This document shows, one piece after another, positions 8,570-16,978 of a stretch of DNA of 64,000 nt. The translations under genes were made by a program, and so were the position numbers. Position 1 is the stretch's first letter; each line of letters starts with the position of its first letter. Source of the DNA: Hyphomicrobium_A sp963745205 (GTDB lineage Bacteria > Pseudomonadota > Alphaproteobacteria > Rhizobiales > Hyphomicrobiaceae); assembly GCA_963745205.1 (NCBI GenBank), contig CAVUWX010000022.1:1-64000 (forward strand), read 5' to 3'. The notes beneath the pieces are model-generated. The model made no database searches and was not told the DNA's origin. It saw nothing but the letters and a program-made list of their open reading frames with translations.

Positions 8570-9421
8570 TTAGGCCGCGGCCTGCATGGCCGGGAAGGCC
8601 GCTGCGTTGGCGATCGCGTCTACGATCGACTCGACGAACATGCGGGCCTTGTCGACCACCACCTGACGCTGCTTGTCGAGCGTCACCATGTGGTAGCTGT
8701 CCTCGAGCACCACCATGTCGACACGGCCCGAAAGCTCGGTCTTGAGGTACACGGCGTTGTTGAGGTCGGCGTAGTCGTCTTCACGCGAGTGCACGATCAG
8801 CGTCGGCTGCTTGACCCGGTGCAGAAGGTTCATCGCGGCTTCCACCATGCGGCGGTGCTCGAGAACCATCGTGCCGTTGACGCCGGAGCGGCCGTAGTCG
8901 CCTTCGGTATCGAGAGCGGTCTTCACGAAGGAGCGGACGCGCGGGCACTTGATGCCGAGAGAGTCCGCATCCGGGAAGTTGAAGAAGTTGGCGAACCAGC
9001 GCGAGCGGACCACGTTGAATAGGCGCATGGTCCAGGGCATCGCCCAGCCGTTGATCCAGAGGGTCGGCGAGAAGAGCGACACGCCCTGCACCTTGCCCGG
9101 GTTGCGGGCGGCGAGGTGGAGGCCGAGGATGGCGCCCATGCAGAGGCCGCCGACGATGACCGTGTCGCACTCTTTGCGGATCTCGTTGAGAGCCTCGCGG
9201 GCGCTCAGGTACCAGTCCTGCCAGCGGCCGCCGTTCTCGGCGCCGTGACCGGCGAGCTGGGGGGTGTGAACCGTGTAGCCGGCACGGGCGAGGCCCATGG
9301 CCACGAAGCGCATCTCGGCGGGGGTGCCGCAGAGCCCGTGCAGGAGCAGGACGCCCGTCTTGCCACCGGCGAAGCGGATGGTCTGGTCCTTGGCGTTGGT
9401 CTTGGCGGCGGCGACTGTCAT
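8570..9421 (-). CDS. Alpha/beta hydrolase with a Cys nucleophile (carboxylesterase-like)
   Basis: The product has 283 residues and no signal peptide, so it is cytoplasmic. The fold is clear: oxyanion HG motif (VLLLHGLCGTP, residues 25-34), nucleophile elbow GGLCMGA with Cys94 where Ser normally sits, acid HSREDDYAD (Asp215/216) and base DSYHMV (His244). The layout resembles bacterial monoacylglycerol lipase/Est30-type carboxylesterases, in which the elbow reads GLSMG. A Cys-Asp-His triad is known from dienelactone hydrolase. Substrate unknown. A long AT-rich leader precedes the gene, and a strong hairpin follows it at 8510-8558. Confidence 0.8.
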   Translation of the reverse strand: MTVAAAKTNAKDQTIRFAGGKTGVLLLHGLCGTPAEMRFVAMGLARAGYTVHTPQLAGHGAENGGRWQDWYLSAREALNEIRKECDTVIVGGLCMGAILGLHLAARNPGKVQGVSLFSPTLWINGWAMPWTMRLFNVVRSRWFANFFNFPDADSLGIKCPRVRSFVKTALDTEGDYGRSGVNGTMVLEHRRMVEAAMNLLHRVKQPTLIVHSREDDYADLNNAVYLKTELSGRVDMVVLEDSYHMVTLDKQRQVVVDKARMFVESIVDAIANAAAFPAMQAAA

Positions 9422-9713
9422 GGCACTTGCTCCTCATTCCTTGACCCGAAGGTAGGCTGAGGAGCCCGGGGGCGCTGTTCCTGGCGGGACAGGCGCAAAA
9501 AAACTTTTAAGCTACTGATTTCAATACGAAAAATATGACGTCATGTTCCCATCAGAACGCCGGGTTTGGGCTGTTCAATTGAGCCAGCGCGGAGATGCCT
9601 TCGCGGTCGGTGCAGTAGAGGGGCTCAGAAGCAGGCTTGGCAAAAAGCGAACCCGGTCGTGCCGTGGGGCAAGCCGGGTATCGAAGGTGCGATCTGAAGC
9701 TCAGTAAAAGTGT
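9422..9713 (-). other. Upstream region of the hydrolase gene, no gene seen
   Basis: About 290 bases separate the hydrolase start from the stop of the 56-residue regulator. It contains the most AT-rich stretch nearby (around 9498-9545), consistent with a promoter for the minus-strand hydrolase. I found no open frame with a ribosome site and no RNA structure. Confidence 0.4.
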
Positions 9714-9884
9714 TTACTGGGCGGCCTGAGCGACCGCGGCTTTCACGGCGATCTTTCCGTGCGCTTCCCAGATCAGGCTTTTGATCACTTGCACGCGCGA
9801 GGGCACGTTGGGGTGCGCGCGGCGCAGATCGTCAAGCTGCTTTAAGGTGTCGGCATCCATGCCGACGGAAACGATATGGTCCAT
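9714..9884 (-). CDS. Small ribbon-helix-helix-like DNA-binding protein
   Basis: The product has 56 residues from ATG 9884 (GGAAGGA ribosome site). The sequence runs beta strand (HIVSVGMDADTLKQL), helix (DDLRRAHPNV), then helix (SRVQVIKSLIWEAHGK), the order and length of Arc/MetJ/CopG ribbon-helix-helix domains, with an Ala-rich tail. Such proteins bind operators as dimers and often regulate themselves. No toxin gene is adjacent, so an antitoxin role is not supported. It is divergent from the DUF4186 gene. Confidence 0.6.
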   Translation of the reverse strand: MDHIVSVGMDADTLKQLDDLRRAHPNVPSRVQVIKSLIWEAHGKIAVKAAVAQAAQ

Positions 9885-10003
9885 AGGGGTCGTCCTTCCC
9901 GGTCGTTGCGAGTGCGCGCTCGGCGCTGCGTGCATATCCCATTCGCCGCGTCCGTGTGCTGTTCCCCGGGTGACGGTCTCGATATTTTTCACCGGGACGA
10001 GGC

Positions 10004-10392
10004 ATGGGTGCAGGCATGGACCCAGGCATGGACGATCTCGACGCGGTGTTTGCCAGGCTCGCGCGCTCGAGCTTTCGCCGGCGATTCAGGCTCGGAGGGC
10101 AGGATCGAGCGTATCTGCAAGCCCGCGGACTTCCGGCGGTGCTGGCGCACGCCCGCGACTTCATCGACGAGCGGCTGGCCCCCCCGCCGATCCGCGCAAC
10201 GACGGCAAGCAGACGCCCTACCGCGGGCATCCCGTGTTCGTCGCCCAGCACGCGACCGCCACCTGCTGCCGCGGCTGTCTCGCCAAGTGGCACGGCATCC
10301 CCAAGGGGCGCCCGCTGGAGGCGGCGGACAAGGCGCGCATCCTCGCCGTGCTGGAGCGGTGGCTGCGGGGTCAATTGGAAGAGGCGAGCTGA
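10004..10392 (+). pseudogene. DUF4186 protein, frameshifted in a C7 run
   Basis: The first part (from ATG 10004; alternatives 10016 and 10028) gives FRRRFRLGGQDRAYLQARGL and HARDFIDERLAP. The second part, in another frame, gives NDGKQTPYRGHPVFVAQHA and CCRGCLAKWHGIPKGR, ending at 10392. Together these are the full DUF4186 signature, including its CCRGC cysteines. The frames meet at seven consecutive C residues (10179-10185); eight C would restore the frame. Homopolymer miscounting or slippage is the simplest cause. The biochemical role of DUF4186 is unknown. Confidence 0.8.
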
Positions 10393-10505
10393 GACCGAGG
10401 CGGCAGTAGCGCGCCGCACTCATGCCCTGCTGCCGCTTCTCCATTCCTTCTATTTTCGTTAGAAGCGCCTGGACGAGGCGCGCTGCGCTCAGCTAATGGG
10501 CTCGC

Positions 10506-10913
10506 ATGAGCCACTCGATCCTGCTCGTCGCTGCCGCCGCCCTCGTCGATCCCGACAACCGCGTGCTGATCACCCGCCGCCCGCCGGGGCGGCCGATGGC
10601 GGGCTTGTGGGAATTCCCCGGCGGCAAGGTCGAGCCGGGCGAGACGCCGGAGGCCGCACTGCGGCGTGAGCTTCGCGAGGAGCTCGGCATCGATGTGTGC
10701 CCGACGTGCTTATCGCCGCTCACGTTCGCCAGCCATGCCTATGAAGCCTTTCATCTGTTGATGCCGCTCTACCTCTGCCGCCAATGGGACGGCACGGCGC
10801 GCGCGCGCGAGGGCCAGGAGATCGCCTGGGTGCGCGCCTCTAAGCTGTCGCGCTATCCGATGCCGCCGGCGGACGAGCCGCTGATCGCGCCGCTGTGCGA
10901 CCTGCTCGGGTGA
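10506..10913 (+). CDS. mutT: MutT-type 8-oxo-dGTP diphosphatase (Nudix)
   Basis: The product has 135 residues and carries the full Nudix box (GGKVEPGETPEAALRRE followed by LREELGI, about residues 37-60), which binds Mg and hydrolyses nucleoside diphosphates linked to X. The opening ILLVAAAALVDPDNRVLITRRP and the WEFPGGK approach are those of MutT, which sanitises the nucleotide pool by hydrolysing 8-oxo-dGTP. The length equals E. coli MutT (~130). A small CCTCTCCC hairpin lies just after the stop. Confidence 0.85.
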   Translation: MSHSILLVAAAALVDPDNRVLITRRPPGRPMAGLWEFPGGKVEPGETPEAALRRELREELGIDVCPTCLSPLTFASHAYEAFHLLMPLYLCRQWDGTARAREGQEIAWVRASKLSRYPMPPADEPLIAPLCDLLG

Positions 10914-10945
10914 ACCCTTTATGCGCGAATGGTGCCGCCCACTTA

Positions 10946-10964
10946 CCTCTCCCAGGGGGAGAGG
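10946..10964 (+). terminator. Short hairpin downstream of mutT
   Basis: CCTCTCCC (10946-10953) pairs with GGGAGAGG (10957-10964) around a 3-base loop, between the converging mutT and methyltransferase genes. It has no T-tract. A similar C-rich palindrome follows the GMC oxidoreductase (42099-42133), so these may be copies of one dispersed repeat serving as 3' ends. Confidence 0.4.
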
Positions 10965-10996
10965 GGGATGGTTGGAGCAAGTCGAGGCCAGTTTAC

Positions 10997-11953
10997 CTAC
11001 TCCCGCAACTTGCGCTCCGGCACGCCGAGCGCATCCGCGAGCCTTGCCTGCGCGGACCCCGGCCGCAGCGGCTTCTGCTGACTCTCGTCGGGCGCCCAGG
11101 CGGTCAGCGTGAGGATCTCGAACGTCGCCGCTACGCGGCCGGCACCGCCGAAGCGCTCGGCGTAGATCTCGGCGGCGCGCATCAGCAGCCGGCGCGTGAC
11201 CGGATGGCGGCGGCGCGCCAACAGCATGTTGCTCGCGCCCATCGCCCGCACCTCCTGCATCAGTGCCAACGGCGACGCGTAGGTCACGGTGACGATCTCG
11301 GAATCGACGACGGGCAGCGCGAAGCCCGCCCGCTGCAATAGTACTCCGAGATCGCGCACGTCGGCGAACGGGGCGACGCGCGGCGAGGCGCCGCCCGTGA
11401 CCTCCGCCTCGGCCGCGAGCCAGGAGTGGCGCAGCTCGTTGAGCGTCCCGCCGCCGAGCAGCGCCGCCAGCAAGAGCCCATCGGGCTTCAGCGCGCGCTT
11501 AATCTGCACGAGCGCGCCGGGCAAGTCGTTCACGAGATGCAGCGCCAGCCCCGATACGACGAGATCGAGCGAGGCGTCCGCAAAGGGAAGCGCCTCCTCG
11601 TCGGCCGCGACGCGCAAGCCTTGGCAGCCGCGCAACAGCCGCAGCGAGCGCTCGACGTCGACGATGCGCTCGATCCCTCCTACGCCTGCGAGGCGCCGCG
11701 AGACCAGTCCGTGGTGCGCCCCGATGTTGGCCGCCAGCGGGAACCGCCGCTTGATCAGCGACAGCCGCTCGGCGAGATCATCCCCCACCCGGGCGAGCAG
11801 GAAATCGTGCGCCTCCGCCGACCCGGCATGGCGGTCGCGCCGCCGCGCGAGCAGGTCGCGGTCGAAAATCAGGCTCGGCTCTGGCGCGGCGGGCGGCAAT
11901 GGCTCCAAATCCCATGCGGGTGGCAGACGGCCTCGCGGCGCAAGCCGGGGCAC
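10997..11953 (-). CDS. SAM-dependent methyltransferase-fold protein (BioC/NDUFAF5-like)
   Basis: The product has 318 residues. An N-terminal IFDRDLLARRRDR segment is typical of the NDUFAF5/BioC-like group. Class I methyltransferase motifs follow: a weak glycine region (PLAANIGAHHGLVSRRLAG), the acidic D of IVDVERS, and motif IV (DLVVSGLALHLVNDLPGAL). Mitochondrial NDUFAF5 hydroxylates an arginine of complex I, whereas BioC methylates malonyl-ACP. Since this genome uses BioZ nearby, BioC identity is less likely. The start at 11953 is 37 bases from the divergent comF start, so the two share a promoter region. Confidence 0.7.
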   Translation of the reverse strand: MPRLAPRGRLPPAWDLEPLPPAAPEPSLIFDRDLLARRRDRHAGSAEAHDFLLARVGDDLAERLSLIKRRFPLAANIGAHHGLVSRRLAGVGGIERIVDVERSLRLLRGCQGLRVAADEEALPFADASLDLVVSGLALHLVNDLPGALVQIKRALKPDGLLLAALLGGGTLNELRHSWLAAEAEVTGGASPRVAPFADVRDLGVLLQRAGFALPVVDSEIVTVTYASPLALMQEVRAMGASNMLLARRRHPVTRRLLMRAAEIYAERFGGAGRVAATFEILTLTAWAPDESQQKPLRPGSAQARLADALGVPERKLRE

Positions 11954-11990
11954 GCTAATATGGTGCGGGACACTACTCTATCGGTAGCGC

Positions 11991-12782
11991 GTGGACAGGT
12001 GGGACGTGCTCGAGGGGGAAAGCCGCGAGTTTCGGGTGAGCGCCCTGCGCAAGGCGGTCGGCGCCATCGCCGACGTGCTCGTGCCGCCGCTCTGTCTCGC
12101 CTGCCACGGACGGCTTTCCACCCACGACGCCCTATGCCCAAAATGCTGGAGCGGGATCGACTTCATCCGCGCGCCGCTGTGCGACCGCCTCGGGCTGCCG
12201 ATGCCATACGATACCGGCGCTCCCATGATCTCGGCAGCGGCCGCCGCAAAACCGCCAGCCTACGACCGCGCGCGGGCGGTTGCGCGCTTTGACAAGGTGA
12301 TGCGCACCCTCGTCCACGACCTCAAATTCCACGACCGCCACGACGCGCGGCGCCTGTTCGGCCGATGGCTTGCGGAAGCGGGTTCCGAGCTCCTGGTGGA
12401 CGCGGATCTCATCGTGCCGGTGCCGCTCACCCGCACGCGGCTGCTCTCCCGGCGGTTCAACCAGTCAGCGATCCTGGCGCACGAGGTCGCCCGCGTAGCC
12501 CACGTCAAAGTGGAGCCTCTCGCGCTGCTTCGGGTGCGTGCTACCAAGCCGCAAGTGGGCTTGAGCCGGGAGCAGCGCCGCCAGAACGTTGCCGGCGCCT
12601 TTGCCGTCGCGCCCTCGCGCAAAGCGATGATCGCCGGCGCCAAGATCGTCCTTGTCGATGACGTCATCACCACGGGCGCGACCGCCGAGGCCTGCGCTCG
12701 CGCCCTGAAGCGCGCCGGCGCGGTCCGCGTCGATGTGCTGGCGCTGGCCCTGGTGGCGGATGCCTCCGTCGTGGCGGCTTAG
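11991..12782 (+). CDS. comF: ComF-family phosphoribosyltransferase-like protein
   Basis: The product has 263 residues. An N-terminal zinc ribbon (PPLCLACHG and ALCPKCWSG, about residues 34-54) is followed by a type I PRTase domain with the PRPP loop VLVDDVITTGATAEAC (about residues 222-237) and the family segments LRRV-like RATKPQVGLSREQRRQNVAGAF. ComF proteins take part in DNA uptake and recombination and occur in most alphaproteobacteria. The start lacks a strong ribosome site. The comM homologue at 47.7-49.2 kb is a second competence-related gene in this window. Confidence 0.85.
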   Translation: MDRWDVLEGESREFRVSALRKAVGAIADVLVPPLCLACHGRLSTHDALCPKCWSGIDFIRAPLCDRLGLPMPYDTGAPMISAAAAAKPPAYDRARAVARFDKVMRTLVHDLKFHDRHDARRLFGRWLAEAGSELLVDADLIVPVPLTRTRLLSRRFNQSAILAHEVARVAHVKVEPLALLRVRATKPQVGLSREQRRQNVAGAFAVAPSRKAMIAGAKIVLVDDVITTGATAEACARALKRAGAVRVDVLALALVADASVVAA

Positions 12783-12883
12783 AAGCTAAATTCTTGGAAA
12801 GGTGTTGCGCCTGTCATATTTGCGGCAACTCAGAGAACGATTAGGTTGGTCTCCGGGCGTTGAAAGGAACCCACCAGAGAACC

Positions 12884-13141
12884 ATGGCCAACATCACTGT
12901 CTACACGACCAGGCTTTGCCCCTATTGCCGTATGGCAAAGGAGCTCTTGCGCAAGAAGGGCGCGATTTTCAATGAGGTCGATGTCGGCTGTCGCACCGAG
13001 CTGCGCGCCGAGATGTGTCACAAGGCCGGAGGCCGCAACACGGTGCCGCAGATCTGGATCGGCGAGCGGCACGTGGGCGGTTGCGATGACCTTTATGCGC
13101 TCGAGCGCGACGGCAAGCTCGACCCGCTACTGGCGGCCTGA
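12884..13141 (+). CDS. grxC: Glutaredoxin 3
   Basis: The product has 85 residues from ATG 12884; an upstream in-frame TTG at 12860 would only add eight residues. The dithiol active site CPYC (Cys11, Cys14 in TTRLCPYCRMAK) and the glutathione-binding TVPQIWIGERHVGGCDDL block identify a GrxC-type glutaredoxin that reduces protein disulfides with glutathione. The gene lies between comF and the nitrilase-family gene, and the comF-grxC-nitrilase-DUF1178 order is common in Rhizobiales. Confidence 0.9.
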   Translation: MANITVYTTRLCPYCRMAKELLRKKGAIFNEVDVGCRTELRAEMCHKAGGRNTVPQIWIGERHVGGCDDLYALERDGKLDPLLAA

Positions 13142-13177
13142 GGTGTCTGCCGGCGCACGCGGCGGGGCCTTATTGTG

Positions 13178-14053
13178 ATGGCGGATGCCGGCTCATCCCG
13201 CTCTTTCCGCGTGGGCCTCGTGCAAATGTGCTCGGGCCGCGACGTCGAGAGAAACGTGAGCGACGCGACGGACCTCATTCGCCGGGCTAAGCGCGAAGGC
13301 GCCGACTACATCCAGACCCCCGAGATGACGACGGTCATGGAGCTCGAGCGCGCGCGGCTCCTCTCGGTGGCGCGACCCGAAGCGGACAATCCCGCGCTTC
13401 TGCATTTCCAGTCGCTGGCGCGCGAGCTCGGCGTCTACCTGCATATCGGCTCGATGGCGGTTCTCGTGGCCGACGGCCGGCTCGCCAACCGCTCCTTCCT
13501 CTTCTCGCCCGCGGGCGAGATTGCCGCGCGCTACGACAAGATCCACATGTTCGACGTCGATCTGGGCGGCGGCGAAAGCTACCGCGAGAGTGCCAACTAC
13601 CAGCCCGGAAGCCGCGCCGTGCTGGCCGATCTGCCGTGGGGGAAGCTCGGGTTGACGATCTGCTATGATCTGCGCTTTCCCCATCTTTACCGCGCGCTTG
13701 CGCGGGCGGGCGCGCGCTTCCTCGCCATCCCCTCGGCGTTCACGCGCCCGACCGGCATGGCGCACTGGCACACGCTGCTGCGCGCCCGAGCCATAGAATC
13801 GCAGGCCTACGTGTTCGCGGCGGCTCAGGGCGGTACGCACGAGAATGGTCGCGAAACCTTCGGCCATAGTCTCGTCGTCTCGCCTTGGGGTGAGCTTCTG
13901 GCCGAGGGTGGCGTTCACCCAGCAGTCATCCTCGCCGATGTTGAATTGCAGCTCCTGGAGGATGTCCGCCGCCGGGTGCCCTCGCTCCAGCACGATCGGG
14001 CCTTCGACGTCGTCCATGCCGGGCAGGAGATGCCGGACAAGGTCGTGCCGTGA
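13178..14053 (+). CDS. Carbon-nitrogen hydrolase (Nit1/Nit2-type amidase)
   Basis: The product has 291 residues (ATG 13178; GTG one codon earlier is possible). The nitrilase-superfamily triad is visible: Glu in YIQTPEMT, Lys in RYDKIHMFDVDL, Cys in LTICYDLRFPHLY. The DLRFP and HMFDVDL forms are typical of the Nit1/Nit2 branch, which repairs deaminated glutathione or hydrolyses omega-amides. Its neighbour grxC is consistent with glutathione metabolism. The stop overlaps the GTG of the DUF1178 gene by four bases (GTGA), showing coupled translation. Confidence 0.85.
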   Translation: MADAGSSRSFRVGLVQMCSGRDVERNVSDATDLIRRAKREGADYIQTPEMTTVMELERARLLSVARPEADNPALLHFQSLARELGVYLHIGSMAVLVADGRLANRSFLFSPAGEIAARYDKIHMFDVDLGGGESYRESANYQPGSRAVLADLPWGKLGLTICYDLRFPHLYRALARAGARFLAIPSAFTRPTGMAHWHTLLRARAIESQAYVFAAAQGGTHENGRETFGHSLVVSPWGELLAEGGVHPAVILADVELQLLEDVRRRVPSLQHDRAFDVVHAGQEMPDKVVP

Positions 14054-14472
14054 TCAAATATCGCCTTCACTGTGTAAAAGGCCACGAGTTCGAGGCCTGG
14101 TTCTCCTCCAGCGCCGCCTATGACGCGCAGGCGCAGGGCCAGCAGGTCTGCTGTCCGGAGTGCGACGGCCGCGAGGTCGTCAAGGCGGTGATGGCGCCCA
14201 ACGTGGCCCTGCGTGGCGCGGCCGAGAGCGCCGGCGATGCACAACGCAAAGTTCCAACAGTCGTGCACCTGTTGCGGGAGTTCCGGCGCGCCGTGCTCGC
14301 CACTGCCGAGGACGTCGGAGGCCGCTTTCCGGAGGAGGCGCGCAAGATCCACTACGGCGAGACGGAGGCGCGCGGCATCGCCGGGACGGCCTCGGGCGAG
14401 GAAGCGCGCGCCCTCATCGAGGAAGGCATCGAGATCCTGGTGCTGCCGCCGCTGCCCGAGGAAGCCAATTAG
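14050..14472 (+). CDS. DUF1178 protein
   Basis: The product has 140 residues from a GTG start that overlaps the preceding stop. The N-terminus is a small zinc-ribbon-like unit: HCVKGHEFEAWF followed by VCCPECDGREVVKAVMAPNV. The C-terminal two thirds carry the family blocks GRFPEEARKIHYGE and EEGIEILVLPPLPE. DUF1178 proteins are small cytoplasmic proteins of unknown function that follow a nitrilase-type amidase in many Rhizobiales, which suggests a shared process. Confidence 0.9.
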   Translation: MIKYRLHCVKGHEFEAWFSSSAAYDAQAQGQQVCCPECDGREVVKAVMAPNVALRGAAESAGDAQRKVPTVVHLLREFRRAVLATAEDVGGRFPEEARKIHYGETEARGIAGTASGEEARALIEEGIEILVLPPLPEEAN

Positions 14473-14488
14473 GCCCAGGCTTGGTTAC

Positions 14489-14743
14489 TCAACCCTGGTC
14501 GAGTGCGGCGAGCGTATAGAGCACTGCCGACTTGGCGTCGGCGGTCTTGAATTTCGGCTCCGTGCTGCCGGGCGACTGCCACGCGTAGCTGCGGCCGTCG
14601 AAGTTCCAGATGCCGTGCACGTGGCCGAAGCGATCGATGACGATGCCGCCGGTCGGCGCGAAATTGAAGGAGAAGCCCCTTGTCCTCAGCATGTCGTTGC
14701 GGCTCAAGAGGCCGAGCAACTGGCGATTTTCCGCTTTTCCCAT
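14489..14743 (-). CDS. Conserved hypothetical protein
   Basis: The product has 84 residues from ATG 14743; a TTG ten codons upstream is an alternative start. Composition is natural: FSFNFAPTGGIVIDRFGHVH then GIWNFDGRSYAWQSPGS, suggesting a small beta-rich domain, and an Ala-rich C-terminal helix. No signal peptide, membrane segment or named family is recognised. It is convergent with the DUF1178 gene, only 16 bases apart. The coding call is supported by composition rather than by a strong ribosome site. Confidence 0.5.
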   Translation of the reverse strand: MGKAENRQLLGLLSRNDMLRTRGFSFNFAPTGGIVIDRFGHVHGIWNFDGRSYAWQSPGSTEPKFKTADAKSAVLYTLAALDQG

Positions 14744-15101
14744 GTGCCGAACCCCGTCAGCAGAAAAGCTCAACTCGATACTGTTTACCTTGTCGGCTGG
14801 CGCCTGGGAGCGCCGGCCATGCCCACGTCAGTCTCCAGTCTTGGAAGAGAGGAGTTGATATGAATCAATCGCAATTACAACTGTAAATCCGATCATTCGT
14901 TACCGATTCAATACTCGATGTCTTAAACAACCGAACGCCGTTTCCGTCCCATATCTCGACGAGGATTAACCAAGAGCGAGACACCCGTGCAGGTTACGGT
15001 GCCGCAGCGACCGCGAATTGGCCGCTCCTCTACTGTCACACCTCCATCATCGGCCGGGCTTAGGCAGCGGGGTTTTCGTGATCGGACGTCTCGAGGTTTA
15101 G
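14744..15101 (+). other. Upstream region of the alkaline phosphatase gene
   Basis: About 360 bases without a gene, AT-rich around 14860-14930 relative to its surroundings. It holds the promoters of the divergent hypothetical gene and of the alkaline phosphatase, and a Pho-box-like site at 15033-15050. Confidence 0.4.
15033..15050 (+). promoter_or_regulatory. Pho-box-like sequence upstream of the alkaline phosphatase
   Basis: CTGTCAC, a 4-base spacer, then CCATCAT resembles the PhoB direct repeat (two CTGTCAT-like heptamers spaced by four): 6 of 7 in the first half, 5 of 7 in the second. It lies about 50 bases before the phosphatase start, which suits a phosphate-starvation gene. This is one half-degenerate match seen by eye. 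Confidence 0.3.
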
Positions 15102-16811
15102 ATGAAGAGCCCAATCGCCGCGGCTTGCCTCGGCCTGCTGCTTGCGGCTGTGGCGACGCCGGCCGCTCCGCAGACGATCTATCCGCTCAACCGGGCCCAG
15201 ATCCTGACCGGCGCCGAATTCGACCTGAAGGTCGAATTTCCTGGCGCACCGCCGCCTGCCGACGTCCGGGTGACGATCAACGGCGAGGACGCGGCCAAGG
15301 TGCTGGGCAAGACGCCGGAGATCGTTCTCAACGAGGACGGCTTCGCGCAGACCGCCTATTGGATCAGGGGTGCGCATCTCGGGACAGCCGGAAAGTATGC
15401 GGTCGAGGCGTCGGCCGGCGCCGGCAAGGCGAGCGTCGGATGGGACGTGTTCGCGACGCCGGAGGGCCGCAAGGCCAAGAACGTCATCCTCTTCATCGGC
15501 GACGGCATGTCGATGGCGCATCGGACGGCCGCGCGCATCCTATCGAAGGGTATCGCCGAGGGCCGCTACGGCGGCGAGCTCGCCATCGACGACATGCCGT
15601 ACATGGCGCTGGTCTCCACCGCCGGCACCGACAGCGTCATCACCGACAGCGCCAACTCGATGACCGCTTACACCACCGGCCACAAGAGCTGCGTCAACGC
15701 GCTCGGCGTCTACTGCGCGAAGAATTTTCGCGCGCTTGCGCACCCTAAAGTGGAAACGATATCCGAGCTCGCCAAGCGCAAGCTCGGCCTTGCTGTCGGT
15801 GTCGTCACGAATACGGAAATCGAGGATGCGACCCCTGCCGCCATGGTGGCCCACACCCGCCTGCGCTCCGACTACGAAGACATCGTGCGCATGTTTTACA
15901 AGGTTCAGCCGGACGTCATCATGGGCGGGGGTACGGCGTCGTTCCTGCCCAAGCGCGGGGACCAGGTGAACTATATCGATAGGTTCAAAGAGGCCGGCTA
16001 CGCGTTCGCAGCGAATGCGTCTGAACTCGCGTCCGAAGCAGCGAAGCCCGAAACGCGCAAGCTGCTCGGCTTGTTCAACGACGGAAACATGGACGGGGCG
16101 CTCGATCTCAAATTCCTGAAGAAGGGCAGTGTCTCCAAGTTTCCCGACCAACCGGATCTGACGCAGGAGGTGCGCGCCGCATTGCAAGTGCTTTCGCGCA
16201 ACGACAACGGTTTCGTGCTGATGGTCGAGTCCGGGCTCATCGACAAGTATAGCCACTCGCTCGATTGGGAGCGGGCCGTCTACGACACGATCATGCTCGA
16301 CGACGCGGTGCAAGTCGCCAAAGATTTCGCCGCCAATCGCAACGACACCCTCATCATCGTGGTGCCCGATCACGCGCATCCGATTTCTCTGATCGGCACC
16401 TATGACGACGAGGCCGGGTCGACCCTGCGTGAAAGACTGCAGACCTATGCGGCAGCGCAGTTTCCCAACTATGCGCCCGCCGATCGTGAAGGATACCCTC
16501 CCTCGGTCGATGTATCGCGGCGGCTCGCACTCGTGTTTGCCGCCTATCCCGACTACTGCGATGCAGGCAAGCCCAATCTCCCGGGTCCAGCTGAGCTCGG
16601 TAAGGTGCCAAAGCCGCCAAAAGAGGAGTATTGCGCGCCGGGAATGGCCCTCAGGGTCGGAAATCTTCCCATGACGACGCGCGCCGGAGTCCACTCGGGC
16701 GACGATGTCGTGCTGACTGCCGGCGGCCCCGGCGCGGAGATGTTCCACGGGCACATCGACAACACGATGGTTTTCCGGGCGATGGCGCTGGCGCTTGGGC
16801 TTGGTAAATAG
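15102..16811 (+). CDS. Secreted alkaline phosphatase (PhoA superfamily)
   Basis: The product has 569 residues with a signal peptide (residues 1-24). An N-terminal beta-rich domain (about 25-120) precedes the catalytic domain. The first metal Asp is in FIGDGMSMAH (Asp134). The nucleophile Ser183 lies in TDSANSMTAYTTGHK, the canonical PhoA pattern. Metal-binding DHAHP and HSGDDV occur near the C-terminus, as in two-zinc alkaline phosphatases. It releases phosphate from esters in the periplasm. The gene is monocistronic with a Pho-box-like site upstream. It is longer than E. coli PhoA (~470) because of the N-terminal domain. Confidence 0.9.
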   Translation: MKSPIAAACLGLLLAAVATPAAPQTIYPLNRAQILTGAEFDLKVEFPGAPPPADVRVTINGEDAAKVLGKTPEIVLNEDGFAQTAYWIRGAHLGTAGKYAVEASAGAGKASVGWDVFATPEGRKAKNVILFIGDGMSMAHRTAARILSKGIAEGRYGGELAIDDMPYMALVSTAGTDSVITDSANSMTAYTTGHKSCVNALGVYCAKNFRALAHPKVETISELAKRKLGLAVGVVTNTEIEDATPAAMVAHTRLRSDYEDIVRMFYKVQPDVIMGGGTASFLPKRGDQVNYIDRFKEAGYAFAANASELASEAAKPETRKLLGLFNDGNMDGALDLKFLKKGSVSKFPDQPDLTQEVRAALQVLSRNDNGFVLMVESGLIDKYSHSLDWERAVYDTIMLDDAVQVAKDFAANRNDTLIIVVPDHAHPISLIGTYDDEAGSTLRERLQTYAAAQFPNYAPADREGYPPSVDVSRRLALVFAAYPDYCDAGKPNLPGPAELGKVPKPPKEEYCAPGMALRVGNLPMTTRAGVHSGDDVVLTAGGPGAEMFHGHIDNTMVFRAMALALGLGK

Positions 16812-16849
16812 TGGCAACGCGGACGCGAGCCGTGCATGCGTTCATGCAC

Positions 16850-16873
16850 GCGGTATTATGGCGCAAACGCCAC
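16850..16873 (+). repeat. 24-bp repeat, left copy of a perfect inverted pair
   Basis: These 24 bases recur exactly, inverted, at 20393-20416. The unit includes a small hairpin (TGGCG-CAAA-CGCCA). Just outside, 16831-16850 is a palindrome CGTGCATG-cgtt-CATGCACG. The pair brackets the segment that contains the frameshifted genes and the IS element. Confidence 0.7.
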
Positions 16874-16978
16874 TGGCCTCACGGCTGGCGGCGTCCCGCA
16901 GGGTCAGCGTGCCGTCATGTTATGAGGGTGTGACATGTAGGGTCGCGCGCCGTGTGGGCGCGAGCGGCGCTGGCCGCC

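Noticed and set aside
15540..16817. Long minus-strand frame opposite the alkaline phosphatase
   Set aside because: It is antisense to a clearly recognised gene and has the Arg/His-rich composition of a shadow frame in GC-rich DNA.
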